Shown here piece by piece: positions 23,169 to 32,209 of a stretch of 43,611 nucleotides of DNA. Position 1 is the stretch's first letter. Each line of letters begins with the position of its first letter. Both the position numbers and the translations under genes were made by a program. Location: IMG/VR virus record IMGVR_UViG_3300005518_000022, positions 1 to 43,611 of that record. The stretch is one strand, 5' to 3'. The notes under the pieces are model-generated. The model did not search any database. It saw only the letters and a list, made by a program, of their open reading frames with translations, and was not told the DNA's origin. This DNA is from a virus.

Positions 23169-24139
23169 GCGTGACTGTCCCGACCAATGCCGAGTTCACC
23201 GCGCTCAAGACCAGCGTCACGGCCTTGCAAGCGCAAGTGGCGGGCGATGAGACCCGGTTGACGAGCGTCGAGTCCGCGCTGCAGCTTCTCACGGCGCGGG
23301 TCGTGGCCCTCGAAGCTGTGCCGCCTCCTGCACCTCCTCCAGCGCCCCCGCCGTCTGGGACGCCGCCGCTCATCTTCTCGTCCGATTGGGCCTCCGGGGT
23401 CGTCAAGGATACCTGGGATACCTACGACGAGTTCAACAACGGCTCGGGGGTCATCCTCGCCCACGTTCTTCCCGGCTTCGGGCCGGGAGGCGCCAATGCG
23501 TTGCAGGTGAAGCAAGCGGGCGACCCGCCGGGCTACGCGGTGAATCTCCAGAAGGCGGGGATTCTGGCCCCCGGGCAGGACTTCTGGGTGCGCTACTACT
23601 TCCGCACGGATGATACGTCAGGGGCCGGAGACCATTGCACGACCTGTAACTTCTACCAGTACGACAACCTCACCTTCCTGCGGAAGATGGGCGGGCCCAC
23701 GTCGTGGCGGTATATCACGAGCTGCTATGGCGTGCCGATTAGTCCCCCGCAGAACGCCAACTATCCCGTGGGGCACTGGTCCCTGAGGGACCGGCTCCAG
23801 AATGGCATCTGGTATCGCCTGGAGGATGGGGTCCATTGGATAGACGGCACGCACATTCAGGTTCATAAGCGCGTGTACGACCTGAACGGCACCCTGCTCT
23901 ACGGGGATGCCGACTTCCAGCAGCAGGACTATGGCCAGTCCGGGAACCTCTCCTTCGGCGGTCGGGCCGATTGGACGCTGGCGAGCTTCTACGCGGCAGG
24001 GTATAGCTTCGGGGTACATCCCTTGGCGTTGGCCGACTTCGCCATCGGGAATAACGGGCAACAGGGCGCGACGGCCACGGGCTTGAGTTGGTACTACGCG
24101 AAAGTCGGTATCTCGACAGTCGGATGGGTTGGCGTTTAG
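23165..24139 (+). CDS. Coiled-coil protein with lyase/lectin-like C-terminal domain
   Basis: 324 residues. Residues 1-50 form a trimer-type coiled coil (TALKTSVTALQAQVAGDETR), 54-66 are Pro/Ala linker, then a beta-jelly-roll domain of about 250 residues with many aromatics (LIFSSDWASGVVKDTWDTYD, DFWVRYYFRTDD, NGIWYRLEDGVHWID, TGLSWYYAKVGIS). The fold resembles concanavalin-like polysaccharide lyases or carbohydrate-binding modules. Encoded after the endolysin, it could be a receptor-binding spike or a capsule-degrading enzyme. Catalytic residues could not be fixed. Confidence 0.62.
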   Translation: MSVTVPTNAEFTALKTSVTALQAQVAGDETRLTSVESALQLLTARVVALEAVPPPAPPPAPPPSGTPPLIFSSDWASGVVKDTWDTYDEFNNGSGVILAHVLPGFGPGGANALQVKQAGDPPGYAVNLQKAGILAPGQDFWVRYYFRTDDTSGAGDHCTTCNFYQYDNLTFLRKMGGPTSWRYITSCYGVPISPPQNANYPVGHWSLRDRLQNGIWYRLEDGVHWIDGTHIQVHKRVYDLNGTLLYGDADFQQQDYGQSGNLSFGGRADWTLASFYAAGYSFGVHPLALADFAIGNNGQQGATATGLSWYYAKVGISTVGWVGV

Positions 24140-24169
24140 AAAACTCGTATTTGAGGGAGGGATAACACT

Positions 24170-24334
24170 ATGCGGTGCCCCCATTGCGGTCAGGAGATTC
24201 AGACGTTCCAAGGGTTCGTCGCGCCGCAGCAGAACGCCGCAGCGAATCCGCTGCCCATTATCGTGGAGAAGTATGACACCACGGCGTGCGCGCCCCCGCC
24301 GAGTCTGATGTGGCGCGTGGTTCCCGTTTCGTGA
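24170..24334 (+). CDS. Small zinc-ribbon protein
   Basis: 54 residues with GAGGGAGGG upstream. MRCPHCGQEIQTF is a CxxC zinc-ribbon start, and the remaining residues include one further Cys (TACAPPP), so a complete four-ligand site is not certain. The TGA stop overlaps the next gene's start (GTGA). Confidence 0.65.
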   Translation: MRCPHCGQEIQTFQGFVAPQQNAAANPLPIIVEKYDTTACAPPPSLMWRVVPVS

Positions 24335-24870
24335 AGCTCCCCGCGCGGCTCGCCTCCTACTTAGTGGCTGGGGCCATCGTCGCGGCGCTCCTGTTCTACA
24401 TCTTCGGACGGATTGACGCCTACTTCTCGCAGCAAGATCAGCTCATCACCGAAAGCTCGAAGGCCCAACTGGCCCTCCACCCCGCCCTGGTGCGGATGCG
24501 CCAGAAGTACCTCGTCGTCGAGCAGCGCGCCTCCCAGGCCATGACTGTCCAGCGCACCCTCGGGGATTCCTTGCGGCATCTCTTGGCGACGGGCCAGCGG
24601 GTGGATACCGTGGAAGTCTTGCGGGAGATCGCTATCCACGACTCCTCCGGGCTCGCCAGTTGTGGGCTTGCCCTCCGAGCCTGTCAGCAGCGGGCGCAAT
24701 CAGCGGAAGCGGAAGCCGATAGTCTCGCTCGCCGGCTGACGGCACAGTTGCGGGTGCGAAACCATCCCTGTGGGGTCACGATGGGTCTCGGGGTCGCCGC
24801 AGGCTCGAAAGCGGCCTGGGGGGGCGCGATCCTTGTCGGGTGTCAAGTCGTGAGGTCGCCCTGGCCGTAA
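24331..24870 (+). CDS. Membrane-anchored coiled-coil protein, spanin-like
   Basis: 179 residues from GTG 24331. One N-terminal membrane helix (YLVAGAIVAALLFYIFGRI) precedes a periplasm-sized helical domain (DQLITESSKAQLALHPALVR, RQKYLVVEQRASQAM, QQRAQSAEAEADSLARRL), with Cys in ASCGLALRACQQR. This is the shape of an inner-membrane (i-)spanin. The C-terminus is Gly-rich and could be a second membrane segment. No lipobox-containing partner is evident. Confidence 0.55.
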   Translation: MKLPARLASYLVAGAIVAALLFYIFGRIDAYFSQQDQLITESSKAQLALHPALVRMRQKYLVVEQRASQAMTVQRTLGDSLRHLLATGQRVDTVEVLREIAIHDSSGLASCGLALRACQQRAQSAEAEADSLARRLTAQLRVRNHPCGVTMGLGVAAGSKAAWGGAILVGCQVVRSPWP

Positions 24871-25118
24871 GGCCGCTGGTCATCTCGGCGGCGCGGCATC
24901 GAAGGGGCGTCCGGGCGTTGCCCTTCATGCTCAGTCCGGGGGTGGCGCGCCAGCATCATCGCCGCACGCGCTTGATTGCCCGTCTGAGTGCAATCTTCTG
25001 CATTGCGTTTTGCCTGTTTGCCGTCGCGCTCTATCTCGGGGCTGAGGCCAGAACTCGGCTCGTCTTGCAGAAAGCCCGACTGCTCGACAGCTTGATTACC
25101 GCCGCGACGCCGCGCTGA
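24840..25118 (+). CDS. Small membrane protein overlapping the spanin-like gene
   Basis: 92 residues from GTG 24840, overlapping the previous gene by 31 bases in another frame; ATG 24927 would give a 63-residue form. The region before the second start is arginine-rich. One transmembrane helix (AIFCIAFCLFAVALYLGAEA) is followed by a charged helix (TRLVLQKARLLDSLITAA). No lipobox is convincing. Last gene of the lysis block. Confidence 0.5.
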   Translation: MSSREVALAVRPLVISAARHRRGVRALPFMLSPGVARQHHRRTRLIARLSAIFCIAFCLFAVALYLGAEARTRLVLQKARLLDSLITAATPR

Positions 25119-25137
25119 GACTGCAACATTTGGCATA

Positions 25138-25166
25138 TTGACAACGCGTGTTCACGCGTGCAAGTT
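25138..25166 (+). promoter_or_regulatory. Putative promoter with operator-like dyad before the accessory operon
   Basis: TTGACA at 25138-25143 is a consensus -35 element. Immediately after it, ACGCGTG (25144-25150) and CACGCGT (25153-25159) form a perfect inverted repeat with a two-base centre, sitting between -35 and the expected -10 (25161-25166, CAAGTT, poor). It lies in the only intergenic gap between the lysis block and the accessory genes. A repressor or activator site is a natural reading. Confidence 0.45.
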
Positions 25167-25172
25167 GGGGAC

Positions 25173-25334
25173 GTGAAACCGACCCGCAAGACCCCGACCA
25201 CCAAACGCACCTGCGCCTGCGGGTGCGGCAAGACTTTCCAGCCGAAGCGCCCTCACCAGCGGTTTGTCGCAGACAGCCATCGATGGGCGGACTGGCGCGC
25301 CAAGCACCTGCGCCCTTCGCAGGGGGCTGTATGA
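25173..25334 (+). CDS. Small zinc-ribbon protein, first accessory gene
   Basis: 53 residues from GTG 25173 with GGGG five bases upstream. CACGCGKTF gives a CxCxC cluster and the rest is basic (PKRPHQRF, HRWADWRAKHL). It reads like a treble-clef/zinc-finger fragment used for nucleic-acid binding. Overlaps the next start as ATGA. Confidence 0.65.
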   Translation: MKPTRKTPTTKRTCACGCGKTFQPKRPHQRFVADSHRWADWRAKHLRPSQGAV

Positions 25335-25588
25335 CCCGCCACGAGGCCCACAACGCGTTGTTGACGCCTTCGGGGCAGCGTTGGCCCCCCAACGAACCCG
25401 TGCGGGACCACATTCGGAACGCCCTGCAAATCTGCTACGGCGTGCGGGACAATCCCCCCGATATGACGAGCCTGGAGTTGATCGGCGTCATTGAGCGGCT
25501 GGAGGAAGGCTTGCGGCTGCTCGACCGGGAGGAACTGTTGCGGGCGGCGCATACGGATGCGGAACTCCGCACGAAGGGAGCCCTGTGA
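25331..25588 (+). CDS. Hypothetical protein
   Basis: 85 residues, ATG overlapping the previous stop. Helical and charged, with an acidic leucine-rich C-terminal half (GVIERLEEGLRLLDREELLR). The N-terminus reads MTRHEAHNALLTPSG. Family not recognised. Coupled to its neighbours by GTGA/ATGA overlaps. Confidence 0.6.
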   Translation: MTRHEAHNALLTPSGQRWPPNEPVRDHIRNALQICYGVRDNPPDMTSLELIGVIERLEEGLRLLDREELLRAAHTDAELRTKGAL

Positions 25589-26088
25589 AGGTCGTCATCA
25601 ACTCGTGCTATGGGGGTTTCTCGCTGTCCCCGCGCGCCGTCCAGCGTTTGGCGGAATTGCAGGGACGCAAGTGCTATTTCTATCGCAACGCGCGCACCGC
25701 TGACAACCGTCCCGACTTTGACCGTTACGAGCGCATCACGGTTGAGGAAGCCGATAGCGACTTCATGTGGTTCGCCTTTGACGTGCCCGACGCTGAACGC
25801 ACAATTTGCGTGCGCTATACAAAGGAAGAATGGCGGGCCGCGACCGACGAGCAGCGCAAAGCGTGGAACGAGGAATACTCGCGCCACCAGTTGGACGGTC
25901 GTGATTGGGTGCGCCATGACCCCCTCTTGGTGCAAGTCGTGGAGGAATTGGGCGGGGAGCATCGGCAGGGCGCGAGCGGGAAGTGCGCCAAACTCAGCAT
26001 CGTCGAAATCCCCGATGACGTTGACTATGAAATCGCTGAGTACGACGGCTTGGAGCACGTTGCCGAAAAGCATCGGACATGGCGCTGA
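25585..26088 (+). CDS. Hypothetical phage protein (MKVVINSCYGGFSLS family)
   Basis: 167 residues from GTG 25585. The N-terminus MKVVINSCYGGFSLSPRAVQ is a pattern seen in uncharacterised phage and bacterial proteins. The sequence ends with IVEIPDDVDYEIAEYDGLEH, also typical of that group. The middle is rich in aromatic and charged residues (RYERITVEEADSDFMWFAF). The function of the family is unknown to me. Likely an early-expressed cytosolic protein. Confidence 0.68.
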   Translation: MKVVINSCYGGFSLSPRAVQRLAELQGRKCYFYRNARTADNRPDFDRYERITVEEADSDFMWFAFDVPDAERTICVRYTKEEWRAATDEQRKAWNEEYSRHQLDGRDWVRHDPLLVQVVEELGGEHRQGASGKCAKLSIVEIPDDVDYEIAEYDGLEHVAEKHRTWR

Positions 26089-26237
26089 TGCATCCTGACA
26101 CCGCGTCGGTGCGCGTCCTCATCGCGTTCATTCTGATTGGCTCCCTCATCGTGGGGCTGAGCGTGCTGATCGAGAACTGGCTGGACCGGCGGGACGAGAA
26201 TGCAGACTTGAAGAACTTCAAGCGGAGGGTCAAATGA
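26079..26237 (+). CDS. Small single-helix membrane protein
   Basis: 52 residues starting ATG 26079 (an in-frame ATG at 26088 is an alternative, coupled to the previous TGA). One hydrophobic helix (VLIAFILIGSLIVGLSVLI) followed by a charged cytosolic tail (ENWLDRRDENADLKNF). Overlaps the next gene as ATGA. No family. Confidence 0.6.
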   Translation: MALMHPDTASVRVLIAFILIGSLIVGLSVLIENWLDRRDENADLKNFKRRVK

Positions 26238-26557
26238 TCGGTCACTTCCTGTCCACGCTGACGCCCGAACTAGAAGAGAGAGTGCTTACAGAAGAACTTG
26301 TTCCGTGGCCTGAGGGGGCGATCTTTTCCATGAATCGGTGCCTCGTCGTCGTTGCGAGCGACGGCGGGCTATTCTTGCGGGGTTGGCCGCCTGAGGCAAT
26401 GGACGGAGCGGTGCACGGGGTGGCACGACGCTTCGATGCGCTCAGCCGACGGTTTGGTGCGCTACGGGTTGGCGCCGCGATCCGCACCCGCATCCTCGCC
26501 AACCAAGCCCGGCGCACATTGACTGCGGCCCGTTCCGTGGAGACCGTCCGTGTTTGA
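26234..26557 (+). CDS. Hypothetical protein
   Basis: 107 residues. The central GAIFSMNRCLVVVASDGGLFL is a beta strand pair; the C-terminus is helical and Arg-rich (RFDALSRRFGALRVGAAIRT, RRTLTAARSVETVRV). Function unknown. Overlaps the next gene by eight bases. Confidence 0.55.
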   Translation: MIGHFLSTLTPELEERVLTEELVPWPEGAIFSMNRCLVVVASDGGLFLRGWPPEAMDGAVHGVARRFDALSRRFGALRVGAAIRTRILANQARRTLTAARSVETVRV

Positions 26558-26749
26558 CGGTGCATGGGACGAAGCCCGCGAAATGCTGCACGACCTGAAA
26601 CGCGCCCGCTGTGGCGATGATGGCGAATACTGCCGCCAAGACGGTTGCCCGATCTGTTCCCCGTGCAGCCTGTGCGGCGGGAGCGGCCAGTTGAGCGACG
26701 ATATCATCTGCCCCGAGTGCAAGGGCACCGGCGAGCCCCGGAGGACGAC

Positions 26750-26753
<4 letters not shown>
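26550..26753 (+). CDS. Small DnaJ-type zinc-finger protein
   Basis: 67 residues from GTG 26550. Contains CSLCGGSGQLSD followed by CPECKGTGEPRR, i.e. two CxxCxGxG modules like the zinc domain of DnaJ, preceded by further cysteines (CRQDGCPICSPC). Expected to bind one or two zinc ions. Such mini-proteins in phages may bind unfolded protein or nucleic acid. Function not known. Confidence 0.68.
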
Positions 26754-27480
<727 letters not shown>

Positions 27481-27484
<4 letters not shown>

Positions 27485-27702
27485 CGACGCCGATTGCGGC
27501 GGAGTTCCTCGCCTGGCGCTCCGGCAAGAGCTGGTCTCGTTGGCATATTTCCTGTGAGGATGTGCCGTGGCAGCCCTTGTGCGGCGCGGTGATCCCGAAG
27601 GAAGCCACGACGACGACGGCGCGGCAGATGCTCCGTCCGGGCATGCGGAATGACGAGATGTGCGCGACGTGCTTGCAGAAGCTTTCCGAGAAAGGAACCT
27701 GA
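27481..27702 (+). CDS. Small hypothetical protein with four cysteines
   Basis: 73 residues from GTG 27481. Cys residues in WHISCEDVPWQPLCG and EMCATCLQK are spaced like a zinc site joined by a short loop. It starts TTPIAAEFLAWRSGKSW. No family recognised. Ends overlapping the next ATG by one base. Confidence 0.6.
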
Positions 27703-28387
27703 TGCCGGAGACTGAGGTACTGCCCGTGGCGATCACCCCCGAGGTCAACTTGGGGGTCGTTCAAGCCAACACGCCCTCCGAGTTGGTGGCCGTGGCGACG
27801 GATGCCGCCAATGCCTTGGCGGGAGTGATCGAGTCCAAGAAGCTCTACAACACGATCTCCGGCCGGCGCTATGTGCGGGTCGAAGGGTGGACGACGCTCG
27901 CCGCCATGCTGGGCTGTCTGCCCCGCGAAGTCTCGGTGACGAGGGACGAGGCGGGGACGTACACCGCGACCGTGGAGCTGGCGCGGATGAGCGACGGGGC
28001 GATCCTGACTCGGGCCTCGGCGGAGTGCGGCATGGATGAAAAGACGTGGGCCGAACGGGCCGACTATGCGCGGCGCTCGATGGCGGTCACCAGGGCGACG
28101 AGCAAGGCCTGCCGGATCGCCTTCTCGTGGGTGATGGTACTCGCCGGTTACGAAGTCGTGCCAGCTGAGGAAGTGCCCCCCGGGGGCTTTACGGAGCCGA
28201 AGGCCGAGAAGGCGAAAGATGGTGCTCCGATGATGCCGTTCGGCAAGACGAAAGGGAAACTCCTGTCGGAGCATCCGAGCGACGAGTTGATCGCGGTGCG
28301 GGATTGGTGCAAGAAGAAAGATGCCGTGAAGTTTGCCCAACTGTGCGAGCAGATTGATGACGTGCTCGCCGCACGCCAGGGGGAGTA

Positions 28388-28388
<1 letters not shown>
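27702..28388 (+). CDS. Putative recombination-associated protein (Rad52/ERF-like candidate)
   Basis: 228 residues. The first 150 residues contain GRRYVRVEGWTTLAAMLGCL, ARMSDGAILTRASAECG and RSMAVTRATSKACRIAFSW, the layout of an uncharacterised phage family whose sequence style (T-SKACR-A...LAGYE) resembles single-strand annealing proteins; I cannot prove that. The C-terminus has FGKTKGKLLSEHPSDEL, as in small domains appended to phage exonucleases and helicases (PFGK...GK...). If correct, this is the only recognisable DNA-metabolism gene besides the nucleases. Confidence 0.55.
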
Positions 28389-29187
<799 letters not shown>

Positions 29188-29191
<4 letters not shown>

Positions 29192-29403
29192 TCGGGGACG
29201 AGATGGCCCCCTACTTCAAGTCCCTAGGGCTCGATATCAACGTGTGCCCTTATACCGGGAGAAGGCTCGACCCGAACACGGGGGACTATCTGCCCGAGGA
29301 GCCGCCCAAATGGGTGGCGGGGTTGGAGAAGTTTCCGAAGCAGCTCGTGGAGCGCGAGATTTACCCATGGGAAGTCTCTGAGGATGGGGAGATTCTGGAA
29401 TGA
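29188..29403 (+). CDS. Small acidic hypothetical protein
   Basis: 71 residues from GTG 29188 (GTGA overlap). Contains CPYTGRRLDPNTGDYLPE, a single Cys with a turn-rich segment, and an acidic helix. Family unknown. Confidence 0.6.
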
Positions 29404-29582
29404 GCAGCGAGTTGAATTGGGACGCGGCAGAGGCGCATCTACGCGAAGTGCGGAAAGCGTATGCGGAGATTGGCGCGGCGGGTATCTTCGGGCTGCGCGT
29501 CGTACTTGACCCGTTGCAGGTGCGCTACGAGAAGGGCGAGCGCACGGCAGAGTTGTACGAGGCAATTTTCAACACGGAGTGA
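29400..29582 (+). CDS. Small hypothetical protein
   Basis: 60 residues with ATGA overlap. Predicted helix-strand-helix: WDAAEAHLREVRKAYAEIG, GLRVVLDPLQVRY, RTAELYEAIF. Its TGA is followed immediately by the first pairing strand of the structured region. Confidence 0.58.
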   Translation: MSSELNWDAAEAHLREVRKAYAEIGAAGIFGLRVVLDPLQVRYEKGERTAELYEAIFNTE

Positions 29583-30120
29583 GTGAGGCGGTGCGCGGCG
29601 CCTGAGTCCGCGCAGTGTCCCCGAAGGGTAGGTGATGCCACTTGGAAGCACGCGGCCCAAAGGAAGGCGAGCCCGGCTTCATGTAGGTCGGCGGCGCGCA
29701 GCGCCAAGAGTTGTCTGCGCGGTAGCCTTGCGTCGCCCCGGCAGAGCGGGGCTAGGGATTGTATCGGAGGAGCGGTTCGATGGGGTGCAACTCCCCCGGC
29801 CTGCTAGCCGCCTGTGGCAGCGGTCGAATCGCACTGAGAGCGTAGCGCCGACTCAGCGGCTGGCCGAACGAATCCTGTTACTGGAACGCGTGTTCGACCG
29901 CGCGGCAGGGCATGGACGGGTGAAGCTCAAAAACGCGGCTGGGGCGCTCCGGACGCCGAGATTGCCGACAATCGCGCACGAGCACCCGCGAAGGCGGAAG
30001 CTTGCAGGGGTAGCGTCCTGCCACTCGTATTGATTCGGGGCTGGCCCGCGAGTGGCTTGAGCCGGTCAGCGGTGAGGCGTCCTGTGGACGCTAGACCGAC
30101 CGCCAGCCCTCACCTTTGAG
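29583..30120 (+). ncRNA. Candidate large structured non-coding RNA, about 540 nt
   Basis: The only long gene-free stretch. GTGAGG (29583-29588) can pair with CCTCAC (30108-30113), closing the region. Inside are perfect hairpins: 29592-29598 with 29608-29614 (7 bp), 29695-29701 with 29715-29721 (7 bp), 29735-29740 with 29747-29752 (6 bp), 29960-29964 with 29969-29973 (5 bp), 30020-30027 with 30049-30056 (8 bp), 30063-30067 with 30094-30098 enclosing 30077-30082 with 30086-30091. GGCTAG (29750-29755) and CTAGCC (29804-29809) offer a competing long-range pairing. Size is in the class of phage ROOL and GOLLD RNAs, but I do not recognise a consensus. It sits between genes of one operon, so it could be transcribed as a leader of the next gene. 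Confidence 0.65.
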
Positions 30121-30128
30121 GAGGCATC

Positions 30129-30560
30129 ATGCCAGAAGTTCCCGAGTACGAATTGCGCGACCTGCGCGGTCTCAAGACGTTCAGTTACTGGTTCTGGCGC
30201 AGCCTCGTCGTGGTGCTCATTCTCGTTGTCGGGCTCGCGTGGGGCTGTCCGAAGTACCGCGTGTGGCAGCAGGGGCTCGAAGGACAAGCGGAGTTGGCCC
30301 GCGCCGAGCAGAACCGCCAAATCGCCATCCAAGTGAGTAAGGCGAAGTTCGAGGCGGCGCAATTCGAGGCGGCCGCTGATACGATGCGCGCCCACGGCAT
30401 TGCCCGCGCGAACGCTATTATCGGGGAAAAGCTGGCGGGCGAAGCGGGCGAGCGGTATCTCCGCTACCTCTGGATACAGGGCATTGGTGAGAACGGGCAC
30501 GTCGTCTATGTGCCCACGGAAGCGGGTCTGCCCATTCTCGAAGCGGGCAAACGTCAGTGA
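30129..30560 (+). CDS. Membrane-anchored SPFH-like phage protein
   Basis: 143 residues with a strong ribosome site (GAGGAGG, 30118-30124). One helix (SLVVVLILVVGLAWG), then a charged coiled coil (QAELARAEQNRQIAIQVS, KFEAAQFEAAADTMRAHG) and a C-terminus RYLRYLWIQGIGENGHVVYV leading to PTEAGLPIL. The heptad-rich part and end resemble the C-terminal half of prohibitin/HflK-like proteins carried by phages. First gene after the putative RNA. Confidence 0.68.
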   Translation: MPEVPEYELRDLRGLKTFSYWFWRSLVVVLILVVGLAWGCPKYRVWQQGLEGQAELARAEQNRQIAIQVSKAKFEAAQFEAAADTMRAHGIARANAIIGEKLAGEAGERYLRYLWIQGIGENGHVVYVPTEAGLPILEAGKRQ

Positions 30561-30745
30561 GCGCCCTCTGGCTGCGGGTGGATACTCTCACCGACGGGCA
30601 GATCGCCCAACTCTCAATGGCCTATATTGGACTCGCGGAGCATTTTCCCGCACGCATCCGGGCAGCGTTGGAGCGGCTGGCCGTCCCCACGCTCCCCGCT
30701 GGAACTGTCATCCTTGACCAATTCCCACCAGCGGAGCCGCAATGA
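30557..30745 (+). CDS. Small hypothetical protein
   Basis: 62 residues from GTG 30557 (GTGA overlap). Helical, with LTDGQIAQLSMAYIGLAEHF and a short basic helix RIRAALERL. Function unknown. Coupled at both ends. Confidence 0.55.
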   Translation: MSALWLRVDTLTDGQIAQLSMAYIGLAEHFPARIRAALERLAVPTLPAGTVILDQFPPAEPQ

Positions 30746-30936
30746 AACGCCGCAAGCCCGGGCGTCGCAGTCCAATGAACCGCGACCGCGTGTGGGGCGA
30801 AGTGGTCAGGAAGGCGCTCGGGCGGCCGCGCCCCGTTTGGAGTCGCACGGGCTACGAGATTTTGACGCCGGAGCTAACGGCGTGGCTGCTGAATCAATGG
30901 GGCGCACGGCAGGCGTTAGGGGAGCGGCAGCGGTGA
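30742..30936 (+). CDS. Small basic protein
   Basis: 64 residues, very Arg/Lys-rich at the N-terminus (MKRRKPGRRSPMNRDR), then YEILTPELTAWLLNQWG. Could bind nucleic acid. It is followed without gap by an HNH nuclease gene and may assist it. No family. Confidence 0.55.
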   Translation: MKRRKPGRRSPMNRDRVWGEVVRKALGRPRPVWSRTGYEILTPELTAWLLNQWGARQALGERQR

Positions 30937-31286
30937 TCGTCCCCAAGCCTCCTCTGCGTGTGCGCGACGACGAAGCGCGGGCCTACATCCGGGGCTTGCC
31001 GTGCCTCTTGGCCGACGAGGAGCCCTGCACCTGCGGCCCGTACATCAACGTCGTCACCCGCAAGGTGGTGGTCGAGGTCGCGCACGTTCGCTCCCGGGGC
31101 GCCGGGCATGGCGACGTAGAGAACATCATCCCCTTGTGCTCGAAACATCACCGCGCCGAGCTGCATCTCCAGGGGAGCAAGACGTTCGAGCAGCGCCATG
31201 CGGAAGCATTGGGAGGCCGGACCTTGCAGCAGATCGCCAAGCAGCTCTGGGCGGAGTGTCACCCGCTGGCGGGACCGGAGCCCTAA
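30933..31286 (+). CDS. HNH nuclease (DUF968/HNH-like)
   Basis: 117 residues from GTG 30933. The nuclease signature is VEVAHVRSRGAGHGDVENII followed by PLCSKHHRAELH, with an upstream CTCG pair; H in AHV, the N of EN and H of KHH are the HNH residues, and the cysteines can hold zinc. Similar small HNH proteins in phages aid DNA packaging or recombination. Ends 41 bases before the next gene, which has its own promoter motif. Confidence 0.75.
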   Translation: MIVPKPPLRVRDDEARAYIRGLPCLLADEEPCTCGPYINVVTRKVVVEVAHVRSRGAGHGDVENIIPLCSKHHRAELHLQGSKTFEQRHAEALGGRTLQQIAKQLWAECHPLAGPEP

Positions 31287-31291
31287 CCCAC

Positions 31292-31320
31292 TTGCGCAGC
31301 GCACAACGAAAGGCTATAAG
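31292..31320 (+). promoter_or_regulatory. Putative sigma-70-type promoter, copy C
   Basis: TTGCGC (31292-31297), 17-base spacer, TATAAG (31315-31320). The next gene starts with GTG 31328, exactly 36 bases after the first T, so the transcript would begin at the start codon. The spacer carries ACAACGAAAGG, only partly like the copies at 6441 and 38565. Confidence 0.6.
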
Positions 31321-31327
31321 TAGTACC

Positions 31328-31999
31328 GTGGTCAACCATTCTCGCAGGGTCCGCATTGCCGCGCTCTACCGCGAAGGGCTCGACGGGGCCGCAATCGCCC
31401 GCCGGGAGCGCATTTCCCGGGAGCGGGTGCGCCAGATCGTAAAGGCCCTTGGCTTAGAGCCATTGGGGGTCGTTCAGCAACGACGCCGAGAAGAAGCGTT
31501 GCAGGCGAAACTCCTAATCGAAGCGCAACGCCAGGAGGATCGGCGCGTGCGACGGATACAGCGGCGCGAGGCTTTGTTTCTCAGAAGCGCAGACGGAAAG
31601 ACGGCGGATCAGTGCTGGCCCTGGGCCGGGCGGCGAGACCGTAACGGATATGGGCGCGTCGGGAAGCCGTGGCGATTTGCCCACCGCGAAGCCTATGCCC
31701 GGAGTCACGGCGGCGCGCTTCCTCCTCGGGGCCTCTGTGTCTGTCATAAGTGCGACAACCCTCCATGCATAAATCCGGCACACCTATTCTTGGGGACGTA
31801 TCGAGACAACATCCGGGACAGCATTACAAAGGGTCGCTTCCTCGCCAATCGTGCTCGACTTGGGACGATGTGTCGAAGCGGGAAGCACTTCCTATGGGAA
31901 GGAAATATTGTGCCCTCGAAGCCCGGATATCGGTGCCTAGCGTGTGACCGTGCACGAAAGCTCCGGTACAGAAAAGCACTATCGGCGCGCAGCGCCTAG
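31328..31999 (+). CDS. HNH homing-type endonuclease with HTH N-terminus
   Basis: 223 residues from GTG 31328 with no ribosome site. Residues 1-45 (RIAALYREGLDGAAIARRER, RVRQIVKALGL) are a helix-turn-helix like sigma-factor region 4. Residues 95-165 are an HNH_3 domain: CWPWAGRRDRNGYGRV, FAHREAYARSHGG, CVCHKCDNPPCINPAHLFLG, RDNIRDSI. A Cys-pair finger ends it (CRSGKHF...CLACDRARK). This matches free-standing homing endonucleases that spread between phages. Own promoter, different neighbours and 210 non-coding bases downstream suggest it was inserted. Confidence 0.82.
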   Translation: MVNHSRRVRIAALYREGLDGAAIARRERISRERVRQIVKALGLEPLGVVQQRRREEALQAKLLIEAQRQEDRRVRRIQRREALFLRSADGKTADQCWPWAGRRDRNGYGRVGKPWRFAHREAYARSHGGALPPRGLCVCHKCDNPPCINPAHLFLGTYRDNIRDSITKGRFLANRARLGTMCRSGKHFLWEGNIVPSKPGYRCLACDRARKLRYRKALSARSA

Positions 32000-32209
32000 A
32001 CCTGCGCTCCGTCCCAACGACGGTGCGCGCGCATCGTCTTTATCGTCGCCAGAAGTCCACAACTTTGCTTGGGGGGAGTCGGCGTGTCGCTATCGTTTCT
32101 TGGGCCTTCGCTTACAGAATCTCAATCAACACCGAAGTCCAAGGCAACGGCAGGATGTCTGCCCTACACCCTCTCGGGAAGCCGGCTTCTAAGATGTGGA
32201 AGTTTGTAA
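32000..32209. other. Gene-poor gap after the homing endonuclease
   Basis: About 210 bases with no convincing gene, hairpin terminator or promoter. It contains short direct echoes (GAAGTCCA at 32051 and 32134) and GGAAG just before the next GTG. May be flanking DNA brought in with, or left by, the endonuclease insertion. Confidence 0.4.

Noticed and set aside
29750-29870. tRNA-like elements (T-loop-like hairpin near 29818) in the structured region
   Set aside because: One seven-base loop resembles a T-loop but no acceptor, D or anticodon arms can be placed around it.
29632-30033. Open frame of 133 codons inside the structured region
   Set aside because: Arg/Pro-rich with no protein-like hydrophobic pattern, starts within a hairpin-rich stretch and breaks several long stems. 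More likely chance openness in GC-rich DNA.
29583-30120. RNase P RNA, tmRNA or group I/II intron identity for the structured region
   Set aside because: The conserved cores I know for these (for example the RNase P P4 sequence, the tmRNA tag frame, an intron-encoded protein or split gene) were not seen.
31944-32192. 82-codon plus frame after the homing endonuclease
   Set aside because: Starts inside the previous gene, composition unlike a folded protein, no ribosome site and no overlap pattern.
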